This document shows positions 42,518 to 50,247 of a DNA stretch of 64,000 nt, piece after piece. Positions within the stretch are counted from its first letter, which is position 1; each line of letters begins with the position of its first letter. A program made the translations under genes and the position numbers. The notes below the pieces were generated by a model that searched no databases, was not told where the DNA came from, and saw nothing but the letters and a program-made list of their open reading frames with translations. The stretch comes from Phaeocystidibacter marisrubri (lineage in GTDB: Bacteria > Bacteroidota > Bacteroidia > Flavobacteriales > Schleiferiaceae). Location of the stretch: NCBI RefSeq assembly GCF_008933165.1, contig NZ_WBVQ01000001.1:1116001-1180000 (forward strand), given 5' to 3'.

Positions 42518-43528
42518 TTACATCTCCTCTGAAGAATCCATTTTGTGTGCGATAGGATATGTAACAATGGTTAGAATTTCCTCTGGAGCCACTTCTGCAG
42601 GATCATTAGCGTATTCTTCCATAACCGGAGAGCCATAGTCTAGGTTATTCTCCAAGATATAAGCGTCCAAAGCCATATGTGCATCACCTACACCTTCATA
42701 CGGACCGTAGTAGTGAATCTGCAACGCCTTACTCGCTGGAACAGTAAATAGCTCATAGCCTTCAAGTGTCACATCCGGACTTGCAACGGCCACAGCAGCT
42801 GCCAAATCACTCTTTTCATTCTCCATATCCCATGTCCAGTACAAAGCACTAGGCATAGAAGCGGGTTCAATTCCTGCAGCAGTAAGTCCGCCAAAAAGTG
42901 CACCAAAGTGAGTAGTGAAGAATGACTCCATATCACTCATGCTAATCTCTTCTCTGTGAATGAGATAATGTGTTTCCGGCAAATCAATTTCCACAATTTC
43001 AAAAACGGGTTCAACTTCCATTGCATCTACTCTATTCTTCAAATTAGCAAGACCTTTTTCAAAACTGGTGCCTAAGGTCACATCCATCAAGTACGACCAA
43101 ATGAGAGCAGTTTCGCCTTCCATATGCCAAGAAACCAAAGTACCACCTTCCACTTCTTCAAACGAGAAAGTAGTGTGCGATACATTATCTGGATCCATAC
43201 TGAAAATCAGCTGGAAGGTCACTTCAGATCCATCAATATCTGTGATCTCCATTTCTCCATCACCTTGGGTTTCAGATGACCAAGTGTACTTATGACCAAT
43301 AGTTGCGGGTTCTCCCATCACTTCAATGCTCATAGTTGTGTCTCCTTCACTCCAAGGATTCCACTCGGCAAAGTCATTAAGATCAACTACTTGAGACATG
43401 ATTTGATCCTTGGGAGCATCGATGGTTGCGCTTCGTGTCACATCAAAACTAGAGGGAATGTAACTTCCGATTACGCCTAGGAGAATCAAAACCCCAATAA
43501 TGATTCCCAGTATTTTTAGTGCTTTCAT
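42518..43528 (-). CDS. SRPBCC domain fused to GyrI-like domain, membrane-anchored
   Basis: A 336-residue protein. An N-terminal transmembrane helix (residues 5-25) is followed by an SRPBCC (START-like) ligand-binding domain (about 28-170, with ATIDAPKDQIMSQVVDLNDFAEWNPW) and then a GyrI-like small-molecule-binding domain (about 180-325, with YYGPYEGVGDAHMALDAYI). This two-domain arrangement is common in Bacteroidota. Both domains bind small hydrophobic molecules; the ligand and purpose are unknown. It diverges from the DUF4260 gene. Confidence 0.85.
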   Translation of the reverse strand: MKALKILGIIIGVLILLGVIGSYIPSSFDVTRSATIDAPKDQIMSQVVDLNDFAEWNPWSEGDTTMSIEVMGEPATIGHKYTWSSETQGDGEMEITDIDGSEVTFQLIFSMDPDNVSHTTFSFEEVEGGTLVSWHMEGETALIWSYLMDVTLGTSFEKGLANLKNRVDAMEVEPVFEIVEIDLPETHYLIHREEISMSDMESFFTTHFGALFGGLTAAGIEPASMPSALYWTWDMENEKSDLAAAVAVASPDVTLEGYELFTVPASKALQIHYYGPYEGVGDAHMALDAYILENNLDYGSPVMEEYANDPAEVAPEEILTIVTYPIAHKMDSSEEM

Positions 43529-43639
43529 AACGTCATTCTGTTTAGGTTGTTAAGGGATGTGAAAATACCAAAATAAAACTTGAGCTATTCTATGTATCTT
43601 CATCAACAACCAACAAAATCCACCTTTACCCCTTACATT

Positions 43640-43996
43640 ATGAAGACCTTAGTACGAATAGAAGAGTTTGCTCAATGGATCTTTGGATTTCTATTGACGC
43701 TACAACTTGGATACGATTGGTGGCTCTTTTGGGCACTCCTACTGCTTCCAGATATCGGTATGATTGGATACATCGCTGGACCAAAAACGGGAGCCACACT
43801 CTACAATCTCTTTCACCACAAAGGAATTGCCCTACTTGTAGCTGCTTTTGGTTTTTACTTGGTAGATGACTACGTACTTTTGACCGGCATAATTTTATTC
43901 TCTCACAGCGCCATGGATCGATTCTTTGGCTATGGCTTAAAGTACCCCGACAACTTCAAACATACCCATTTGGGAATGATAGGAAAAGTAGACTAG
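43640..43996 (+). CDS. DUF4260 family membrane protein
   Basis: A 118-residue protein with about three to four hydrophobic helices and the DUF4260 pattern: YDWWLFWALLLLPDIGMIGYIAGPKTGA, YNLFHHKGIA and SHSAMDRFFGYGLKY. The function of the family is unknown. ATG 43640 is chosen over the in-frame 43580 because the earlier 20 residues are not part of the family. The stop abuts the xseA start directly. Confidence 0.85.
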   Translation: MKTLVRIEEFAQWIFGFLLTLQLGYDWWLFWALLLLPDIGMIGYIAGPKTGATLYNLFHHKGIALLVAAFGFYLVDDYVLLTGIILFSHSAMDRFFGYGLKYPDNFKHTHLGMIGKVD

Positions 43997-45388
43997 ATGC
44001 GTGAAGACTATCCAAAGAGAAGTGTATCCCTCTCGCGATTACTCGGACGAATTTCTGAGTTGTTTGAGGAGCAGATCACTCCACACGAAGTGTGGGTGCG
44101 CGCAGAAGTGAGTTCTTTCAAGAATCATGGAAGTGGTCACCTTTACTTTGATTTGGTAGAAGAGCGTAACGGATCTCAAATTGCCCGATGCAGAGCGGTG
44201 ATATGGCGTGGAAATGCTGAAGCGATCTTCCTGCGTTCTAAAATCAACGTGGCCGAACATTTAGAAAATGGTCGAGAAATTCTCTGCTTGGCACGAGCGG
44301 TCTACCATCCTGTATTCGGACTATCACTCCAGATTTCGGATGTAGATCCGGATTTTGCTTTGGGAGAGGTTGAGAAGCGCAGGCGAGAATGCATTGCCCG
44401 GCTACATAAAGAACGGCTCTTACACCTCAATAAGCAGCTACACTTACCACCCGTTATTCAACGCTTGGCCATTATTGCAGCCGAAGGGAGTGCTGGATTT
44501 GCGGATCTAATTGAACAGCTGTCAAGGAACAACTACGGTTATCACTTTAAGTGGACGCACTTCAAGGCCTCGGTGCAAGGAAAGGGAGCCGCGAATACCA
44601 TTCTATCGGCATTTCAGTCCATCGACCCTTCGGAATACGATGCGATCATTCTCATTCGAGGTGGTGGTGCCACCTTAGATTTAGATGTGTTCAATCACTA
44701 TAAATTGAATGCCACATTGGCCCAGTCAAAACTACCTTTCATCGTCGGAATAGGTCATGAAACCGACCGAACAGTAGTCGATGAATGGGCTTGTATCAGT
44801 TTGAAAACACCTTCTGCTGTTGGTGCATGGATTGTAGAAAGAGCGAGAGAATTTGAGATTGAAGTTTCCACGCGCTACCAATCGATAATGGAATACTACC
44901 GAGCTTTTGTGGAGCGATCTAAGTCGCTTCTGAACGATAGATCACAAAACATTGTTCGTATATCTCGGGAAGTTCAATCGGCCCAGAGAATTGTACTTAG
45001 TGAAGTTTCCCAGCAAATTGGCCATCAAGCCGAAAGACGGCTCAAGCGCGAATCTGAAAGTCAGCGCTACCGTGCAGATCACCTTGGCCACGAAGCAAAA
45101 CGAATTGCCGAGAACGGGAAACACGCATTAAAACTAAGTGTGGGAAACATGGATCGCTTTGCCAAGGAGATCTTGGTTCGATCTACCCACAACCTAAACA
45201 TGACCAAAGAATTGGTGGAAGTTTACCAACCTTCCAACACCTTAAAAAGAGGATATACGTTACTTCGAAAAGAAGATCAGATTGTCATGAAACCAGAACA
45301 ACTCAAAGCCGGGGAATTCATTCAAATTGAAACCGCCTCTGCCTGGTTAGAATCAGAAATAAAAAAAGTAACCGCTAAGAATGGCTAA
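43997..45388 (+). CDS. xseA: Exodeoxyribonuclease VII large subunit
   Basis: A 463-residue nuclease subunit. Exonuclease VII degrades single-stranded DNA from both ends. The N-terminal OB fold (VWVRAEVSSFKNHGSGHLYFDL) is followed by the catalytic domain, with IILIRGGGATLDLDVFN and GIGHETDRTVVDEWA, and then a long coiled-coil region (about 285-410). The start immediately follows the DUF4260 stop. The stop overlaps the xseB start by eight bases. Confidence 0.95.
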   Translation: MREDYPKRSVSLSRLLGRISELFEEQITPHEVWVRAEVSSFKNHGSGHLYFDLVEERNGSQIARCRAVIWRGNAEAIFLRSKINVAEHLENGREILCLARAVYHPVFGLSLQISDVDPDFALGEVEKRRRECIARLHKERLLHLNKQLHLPPVIQRLAIIAAEGSAGFADLIEQLSRNNYGYHFKWTHFKASVQGKGAANTILSAFQSIDPSEYDAIILIRGGGATLDLDVFNHYKLNATLAQSKLPFIVGIGHETDRTVVDEWACISLKTPSAVGAWIVERAREFEIEVSTRYQSIMEYYRAFVERSKSLLNDRSQNIVRISREVQSAQRIVLSEVSQQIGHQAERRLKRESESQRYRADHLGHEAKRIAENGKHALKLSVGNMDRFAKEILVRSTHNLNMTKELVEVYQPSNTLKRGYTLLRKEDQIVMKPEQLKAGEFIQIETASAWLESEIKKVTAKNG

Positions 45389-45587
45389 GGAAAAACTGAC
45401 ATACGAATCCGCCTCTAACGAATTGGATATCATTCTACAACGAATGAAATCTGGGGAGATTGGTGTAGATGAACTTGCCGCAAGTGTAGAGCGTGCAAGC
45501 ATCCTGATAAAATACTGCTACGAGCGACTCGATCAAACCGAAAAGAAGGTTGAAGAAATTCTAAAGGACCTTGGCCTTGACCAATAA
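45381..45587 (+). CDS. xseB: Exodeoxyribonuclease VII small subunit
   Basis: A 68-residue helical protein of standard length for XseB: LTYESASNELDIILQRMKSG, then VERASILIKYCYERLDQTEKKV. It binds the coiled coil of XseA to form the active enzyme. It overlaps xseA by eight bases and is followed by a terminator hairpin shared with the convergent gene. Confidence 0.94.
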   Translation: MAKEKLTYESASNELDIILQRMKSGEIGVDELAASVERASILIKYCYERLDQTEKKVEEILKDLGLDQ

Positions 45588-45611
45588 AAAATCCCGCACT
45601 GGGCGGGATTT
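45586..45611 (-). terminator. Terminator shared by convergent genes
   Basis: AAATCCCGC (45589-45597) pairs with GCGGGATTT (45603-45611). The A-run before it gives a U-tract on the minus strand; the hairpin also follows xseB. Confidence 0.82.
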
Positions 45612-45635
45612 AGTATCGTAGTTTAGCACTTTCAC

Positions 45636-46646
45636 TTATTGAAGTACCAAACGAATGGTTTCCATAAAATCTGTATCCACATCACTGAGCGTTGCGATAT
45701 ACACACCTCTTGGAAGTCCAGAAATGTCTAAAACGTTTGTATTGTTCATTTGAACCTCTTTCACCAACTGACCAGAGACATCCATAAGACGCACGCTGAA
45801 GCGCTTACCATCCTCTGCATTAATGCGCAATTCGCTTACAGCCGGATTGGGATAAACATCCAATACAATGGTGTTCTCTTCATCAATCGAGATAGGATAA
45901 GTGAATAGGTAGATAGTTCCACTTGCTGGGTATTCATCCAGATATTCAATATTATCGGTCAATACCGGATTGGCTGGGTTTCCTTCCAAAAGGTGCAATC
46001 CCGTTAGGTTACCCGACATATCCTCTACCCCGAAACCGGTCAATAATTCACCATAGAACAACAGCGTATCATTAAGTGTGCTGCTCACATTCACCAATCC
46101 GAAGTGCATCTCAATAGCACCATTTTCTCTCATCCAAATCTGAGTATTGGTAAAATCAGTTGACGAACCACCTATGATACCATCAAAAAACCCAGCGTTT
46201 TTCCATTCCATTTTAAAAACGCGGTTTGGAGATGCACCTTCGATCACATAACTAATGGTGGATTGAGATGTAGTGGTTGGATAACCTCTATCCAATAAGT
46301 CGGCACTGGTGGCAGCCAAGTAGAGTTCATGCCCAGTAGTGAAATTGAAGCCAATTAAATTGGCTCCCCAATCCATATACAGTGAGTCATACGTAGCTCC
46401 TGCAAAGTTGGTGTTTGGAAATGGACATGTGATTTGGATGTCAGGATCATCCCATACCCCTCCTGGATAAACATAATCTGGATTGACGATATCGCTATAC
46501 GGTCCAGTTGTTTGCTGAAAAACGTACAAAAAGGCTTTTGAAGAAGACTCCACTTTAACGGATTGAGCGAAGGAATGGGCGGGTTTCTTGTCCTCCTGTG
46601 ACATAGCGGACAGCGGTAACAGGAGCATGAGTAAGGCTTTTTTCAT
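45636..46646 (-). CDS. T9SS cargo protein, paralogue of the next gene
   Basis: A 336-residue secreted protein: signal peptide (MKKALLMLLLPLSAMSQ), a beta-rich body, and a T9SS type A sorting domain at the end (VYPNPAVSELRI, SVRLMDVSGQLVKE, LPRGVYIATL). The body shares NRVFKMEWKNAGFF and IEMHFGLVNVSS with its neighbour at 46832-47854, showing tandem duplication. The body is not a family that I recognise. It will be exported to the surface or released. Confidence 0.85.
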   Translation of the reverse strand: MKKALLMLLLPLSAMSQEDKKPAHSFAQSVKVESSSKAFLYVFQQTTGPYSDIVNPDYVYPGGVWDDPDIQITCPFPNTNFAGATYDSLYMDWGANLIGFNFTTGHELYLAATSADLLDRGYPTTTSQSTISYVIEGASPNRVFKMEWKNAGFFDGIIGGSSTDFTNTQIWMRENGAIEMHFGLVNVSSTLNDTLLFYGELLTGFGVEDMSGNLTGLHLLEGNPANPVLTDNIEYLDEYPASGTIYLFTYPISIDEENTIVLDVYPNPAVSELRINAEDGKRFSVRLMDVSGQLVKEVQMNNTNVLDISGLPRGVYIATLSDVDTDFMETIRLVLQ

Positions 46647-46780
46647 AGGTCGATTTATTGGATTTACACCTCAAAGTAAGGCTACACTAAATTATTGAAA
46701 ATCAAATGCGAAGATTCAGCATTCAATCAGTCAAAGCATTCACTCACAAAGTCAATCTTAACAATTCGTTCATAGGGATA

Positions 46781-46811
46781 AAAAAAACGCCGATGCAATT
46801 GCACCGGCGTT
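46781..46811 (-). terminator. Minus-strand terminator
   Basis: AACGCCG (46786-46792) pairs with CGGCGTT (46805-46811), with TGCAATTGCA inside extending the stem. The A-run at 46781-46787 gives the U-tract on the minus strand. Confidence 0.88.
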
Positions 46812-46831
46812 CCGTTCCTGAACAACTCAAC

Positions 46832-47854
46832 TTATTTTACAACAAGTCTTCTCGTTACAATCTCACCTGTTTTCACATCGGTGATTTTGGTGAGGTATAG
46901 TCCTGATGAAATACCATTTAAGCTCATCGCATCGGTTGCGTTGATGGTTCCTCTCCGAACCACTTGACCACTTAAATCGATCAACTCAACGGTAAAGCTC
47001 TTTCCATCTTCACAGCGAACGCGTAATTCGCTCGTAGCAGGGTTGGGATACAACTCAACAAGAAGAGGTTGTGTTTGCTCATCGAAACCAATTCCCGACT
47101 TACCTAGCGTGTACACTGTGCCATTCGCAGGCCATGCCGTTAGTGAACCGTAAGAATCGCTTAGGGCAGCTGCAGATGGATTTCCAGTGATGAAGTGGGA
47201 ATTCAAGAAGGCCTCCGTGATAAAATCAATCTCAGTAGCCACAGACACCAACTCATCATTTACGAGAAGTGAGTCAACTAGCTCTGTTGAGAGGTTACTT
47301 GGGCCAAAATGGAATTCTACCGTTTCATCTTCGTACAACCAAAGTTGAATATTTGCAGAACTGGTCAAAGCTCCGGCATAATCTCCTTCGATATAGAATC
47401 CAGCATTCTTCCATTCCATTTTAAAGATGCGGTTTGGACTGGTACCTTCTACTTTGTAGCTAATTGGCGATTGACCTGTTCCACCTCCGAGGCCGTCTAA
47501 ATCAATCAAATCGGCGGTTACTGGTGAAAGGATCAAAGCATCTCCATTCGAATAATTCAATCCAACCATCATAGAACCCAATCCCATTTGCATACTATCG
47601 GTTTGAACACCGAGATAATCTGTTCCAAATGGAGTTTCTACGGTAATTTCTGGATCGTCCCAAGCACCATTCAGGGTAAAGTCTGCATTCGTCAAATCAG
47701 AATACGTTGAAGTGGATTGCTGGAATACGTAATAAAAAGCTTTGTTGTTGGATTCCAATTGGTAGTCCCCCAAATCGAAATCGCCTTTTGATGGGTTGAT
47801 GTCTTGCGCGTTCACGCCGAGCGGAAGCAAAGCAAGTAGTAAAAGTGTTCTCAT
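46832..47854 (-). CDS. T9SS cargo protein, paralogue of the previous gene
   Basis: A 340-residue secreted protein: signal peptide (about 1-16, LGVNA), beta-rich body, and a T9SS type A sorting domain (LYPNPATSELRV, TVELIDLSGQVVRR, ISSGLYLTKI, then RRLVVK). Shares NRIFKMEWKNAGFY and VEFHFGPSNLS with the product of 45636-46646; about the same length. The two are separate transcripts, each with its own terminator. Function of the body is unknown. Confidence 0.85.
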   Translation of the reverse strand: MRTLLLLALLPLGVNAQDINPSKGDFDLGDYQLESNNKAFYYVFQQSTSTYSDLTNADFTLNGAWDDPEITVETPFGTDYLGVQTDSMQMGLGSMMVGLNYSNGDALILSPVTADLIDLDGLGGGTGQSPISYKVEGTSPNRIFKMEWKNAGFYIEGDYAGALTSSANIQLWLYEDETVEFHFGPSNLSTELVDSLLVNDELVSVATEIDFITEAFLNSHFITGNPSAAALSDSYGSLTAWPANGTVYTLGKSGIGFDEQTQPLLVELYPNPATSELRVRCEDGKSFTVELIDLSGQVVRRGTINATDAMSLNGISSGLYLTKITDVKTGEIVTRRLVVK

Positions 47855-47994
47855 TTTGTTAAAAAGTTAGTGCTCATCTACAGGCAAATCACGTGCCAAC
47901 TTGCTTGTGTTTTGGTCTTGATGAATCAATATTACAATAAGAACATTTCGCTTGTTATCTTGCTGAAGGAACTAACGAAACATTAACAATTGGG

Positions 47995-48723
47995 ATGAGC
48001 CTTTTCACTCGTAAAACACATGTTCACTACCTTCTATTCTGCGCTGTATGGATGGGAAGCTGTACGAATCATCATGAGTATAAATACGGCATCACTCCTA
48101 TTTACGAACCGAGTTCTTACATCGAAAGTGTTGAGGAAAATAGAGATAACCAACTGGTAGAATTGGATTCTATTCTGAGTAACGTCGTTTTAGACATACG
48201 CTATGCCACGGCCAATAATTTCACAGAATCTATTATTTACACTGAAGGTCCAGGTGCTTTTGTTCGACTTCCAGTAGCGCATCAATTGGTAGAGATCGAG
48301 GATTCGCTGGAGAAGCACGGTTTGGGAATTGTGGTATTTGATGCTTATCGCCCCTATTCAGCTACTGTAAAATTCTATGAAGTATATGGCGACACGAATT
48401 ACGTTGCTTCGCCATACAGTGGTAGTCGGCACAACAGAGGATGTGCTGTAGACCTCTCTCTATACAAATTAGCGGATGGCCGATACTTGAACATGCCCAC
48501 GGATTATGACGATTTCTCCATCGCAGCACATCCCAGCACTCCTCTAGAAGACAGTCTGGTTAGTGCCAATCGGGATTTGCTCATTCAGGTAATGGAACAC
48601 TACGGATTTACAGTGTATCCTTCAGAATGGTGGCACTTCGACTATACGGGTTGGGAAGAATATAAGATTATGGATTTGAGCTTTCCATCCATACGAGAGC
48701 AGAATCCTAAACTGAAATCATGA
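47995..48723 (+). CDS. VanX-type D-Ala-D-Ala dipeptidase, lipoprotein
   Basis: A 242-residue member of the M15D zinc peptidase family. The N-terminus has a lipobox (AVWMGSC), so it is probably lipid-anchored outside the inner membrane. Zinc and catalytic residues are visible in VVFDAYRPYSA (Arg), SRHNRGCAVDLS (His and Asp ligands) and SEWWHFDY (Glu base and His ligand). Such enzymes release D-alanine from D-Ala-D-Ala dipeptides of peptidoglycan turnover. With no other van genes present, a resistance role is not indicated. Its stop overlaps the end of a small ORF on the other strand. Confidence 0.92.
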   Translation: MSLFTRKTHVHYLLFCAVWMGSCTNHHEYKYGITPIYEPSSYIESVEENRDNQLVELDSILSNVVLDIRYATANNFTESIIYTEGPGAFVRLPVAHQLVEIEDSLEKHGLGIVVFDAYRPYSATVKFYEVYGDTNYVASPYSGSRHNRGCAVDLSLYKLADGRYLNMPTDYDDFSIAAHPSTPLEDSLVSANRDLLIQVMEHYGFTVYPSEWWHFDYTGWEEYKIMDLSFPSIREQNPKLKS

Positions 48724-48825
48724 AGGTAAAGGCCCTTCATTCGCTTCGTCACAGTCTTCATTCACATGCGCATACATCTCTGGAAGCAGCGCACTATAGT
48801 GCTTTACAAAGAGTTCTTCATTCAT
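48718..48825 (-). CDS. Small acidic protein, paralogue of 49016-49138
   Basis: A 35-residue ORF starting MNEELFVKHYSALLPE and ending in an acidic EDCDEANEG, then PLPS. It resembles the 40-residue ORF at 49016-49138: both read LF-x-x-H near the start, L-x-PE in the middle, then ED-x-DEA or EDEADE, and PL near the end. Upstream of both ATGs the minus strand reads AAAACC. There is no signal peptide. Its last bases overlap the end of the VanX-type gene. Function is unknown; as the ORF is very short, existence as a protein is inferred from the resemblance. Confidence 0.45.
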   Translation of the reverse strand: MNEELFVKHYSALLPEMYAHVNEDCDEANEGPLPS

Positions 48826-48911
48826 GGTTTTAGTGTTTGTCTAGTAACATAGCGTCTGGAGGAAACCGTTTCGTATGGACTACAGAATCTTCGCACAGAC
48901 ATATTCCAAAG

Positions 48912-48936
48912 AAAAATGGCTGCAAAAGCAGCCATT
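48912..48936 (-). terminator. Terminator after the second small ORF
   Basis: AATGGCTGC (48915-48923) and GCAGCCATT (48928-48936) form a 9-bp stem with an AAAA loop. The minus strand continues with a short T-run. It lies about 80 bases downstream of the ORF at 49016-49138. Confidence 0.65.
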
Positions 48937-49015
48937 GTCCGGAACACAAGCTTGGTTAGGTGTATGGTGATAACTACTACTTATGTGTTCCTTGCTAAAC
49001 CCCAATTAACTAGCA

Positions 49016-49138
49016 TTAAATAAATAAAGGGTGTTCCTGTAATTCGTCCGCTTCATCTTCAAAAATGAAAGCATCCATACATTCAGGAACCAGTAAGTGG
49101 CTGTGAGAGGTAAAGAGGATATCAATTGGGTTAGCCAT
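49016..49138 (-). CDS. Small acidic protein, paralogue of 48718-48825
   Basis: A 40-residue ORF from MANPIDILFTSHSHLLVPE to a C-terminal EDEADELQEHPLFI. It is similar in order of motifs to the 35-residue ORF at 48718-48825 and faces the same way. Frame is open further upstream (to 49234) but the resemblance and the AAAACC sequence before the ATG favour 49138. A terminator lies downstream. The spacer between the VanX-type gene and sucD (576 bases) otherwise holds no gene. Function unknown. Confidence 0.45.
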   Translation of the reverse strand: MANPIDILFTSHSHLLVPECMDAFIFEDEADELQEHPLFI

Positions 49139-49242
49139 AGGTTTTAGGTATTGGTCATAACTTGTGTAAAGGTCAAGAGAAGAAAAACCATCAACAACCG
49201 TATTTATACCCGAATCTATACGTAATTCCCGCACTTCAAGGC

Positions 49243-49277
49243 AAAAAAAATCCCTCGCCTATAAAAGACGAGGGATT
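49243..49277 (-). terminator. Terminator after sucD
   Basis: AATCCCTCG (49249-49257) pairs with CGAGGGATT (49269-49277). The A-run at 49243-49250 gives a minus-strand U-tract. Confidence 0.88.
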
Positions 49278-49299
49278 CAATATGTTGAACTATCAGGGG

Positions 49300-50169
49300 T
49301 TAGCCGATAATTTCTGCCATTTTAGGTCCAATCATAGCTGGAGAATCTACAACGTGGATTCCACAATCTCTCATGATGGCTTTCTTTGCTTGAGCTGTAT
49401 CGTCAGCACCGCCAACAATAGCACCTGCGTGACCCATGGTACGACCTTTAGGAGCCGTTTCACCAGCGATGAAACCAACAACTGGCTTAGTGCCATTCTC
49501 CTTGATCCAATTTGCAGCGATAGCTTCTAGGTTACCTCCAATTTCACCGATCATTACGATACCGTCGGTGTCTGGATCGTTCATCAAAAGCTCAACTGCT
49601 TCTTTAGTAGTGGTTCCGATGATTGGATCACCACCAATACCAATAGCCGTAGAAATACCCAAACCTGCTTTTACAATTTGATCTGCAGCTTCGTAGGTAA
49701 GAGTACCCGACTTAGATACGATACCAATGCGACCTTCTTTGAAAACGAAGCCTGGCATGATACCCACTTTAGCTTGACCTGCTGAAATTACACCTGGACA
49801 GTTTGGACCGATCAAGGTCACGTCTTTATTGGCGATGTAATTCTTCACTTTGATCATATCCGCAACTGGGATACCTTCAGTGATGGCAACGATTACTTTG
49901 ATCCCTGCGTTAGCAGCTTCCATAATACCGTCAGCAGCAAATGCAGGTGGAACGAAAATGATAGATACATCCGCACCTGTTTCCTTCACAGCATCAGCTA
50001 CCGTGTTGAATACAGGACGATCTAGGTGAGATTGACCACCTTTACCTGGTGTAACGCCACCAACCACGTTGGTGCCGAATTCGATCATTTGTTCTGCGTG
50101 AAAGGTTCCTTCCTTTCCGGTGAAACCTTGTACGATTACTTTCGATTCTTTATTTACGAGTACGCTCAT
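49300..50169 (-). CDS. sucD: Succinate-CoA ligase alpha subunit
   Basis: A 289-residue subunit of succinyl-CoA synthetase, which makes succinate and ATP or GTP from succinyl-CoA in the TCA cycle. The CoA-binding domain starts [16 protein letters not shown] and includes GPNCPGVI. The phospho-histidine is in [10 protein letters not shown] (near residue 247). Length and motifs are standard. The beta subunit gene sucC is not adjacent, which is common in Bacteroidota. Single-gene transcript with its own terminator. Confidence 0.96.
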   Translation of the reverse strand: MSVLVNKESKVIVQGFTGKEGTFHAEQMIEFGTNVVGGVTPGKGGQSHLDRPVFNTVADAVKETGADVSIIFVPPAFAADGIMEAANAGIKVIVAITEGIPVADMIKVKNYIANKDVTLIGPNCPGVISAGQAKVGIMPGFVFKEGRIGIVSKSGTLTYEAADQIVKAGLGISTAIGIGGDPIIGTTTKEAVELLMNDPDTDGIVMIGEIGGNLEAIAANWIKENGTKPVVGFIAGETAPKGRTMGHAGAIVGGADDTAQAKKAIMRDCGIHVVDSPAMIGPKMAEIIG

Positions 50170-50247
50170 GATTGTATAGTCTCTCGGTTTTGAGGCAGGG
50201 CAAAAGTAGCCAACAGCAATTCAAAACTGAAATTTGTTTGCGTTTAA

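Noticed and set aside
47995-48723. Vancomycin-resistance gene vanX
   Set aside because: The family match is real, but no vanH, vanA or regulator is near, and such lipoprotein peptidases are ordinary in Bacteroidota.
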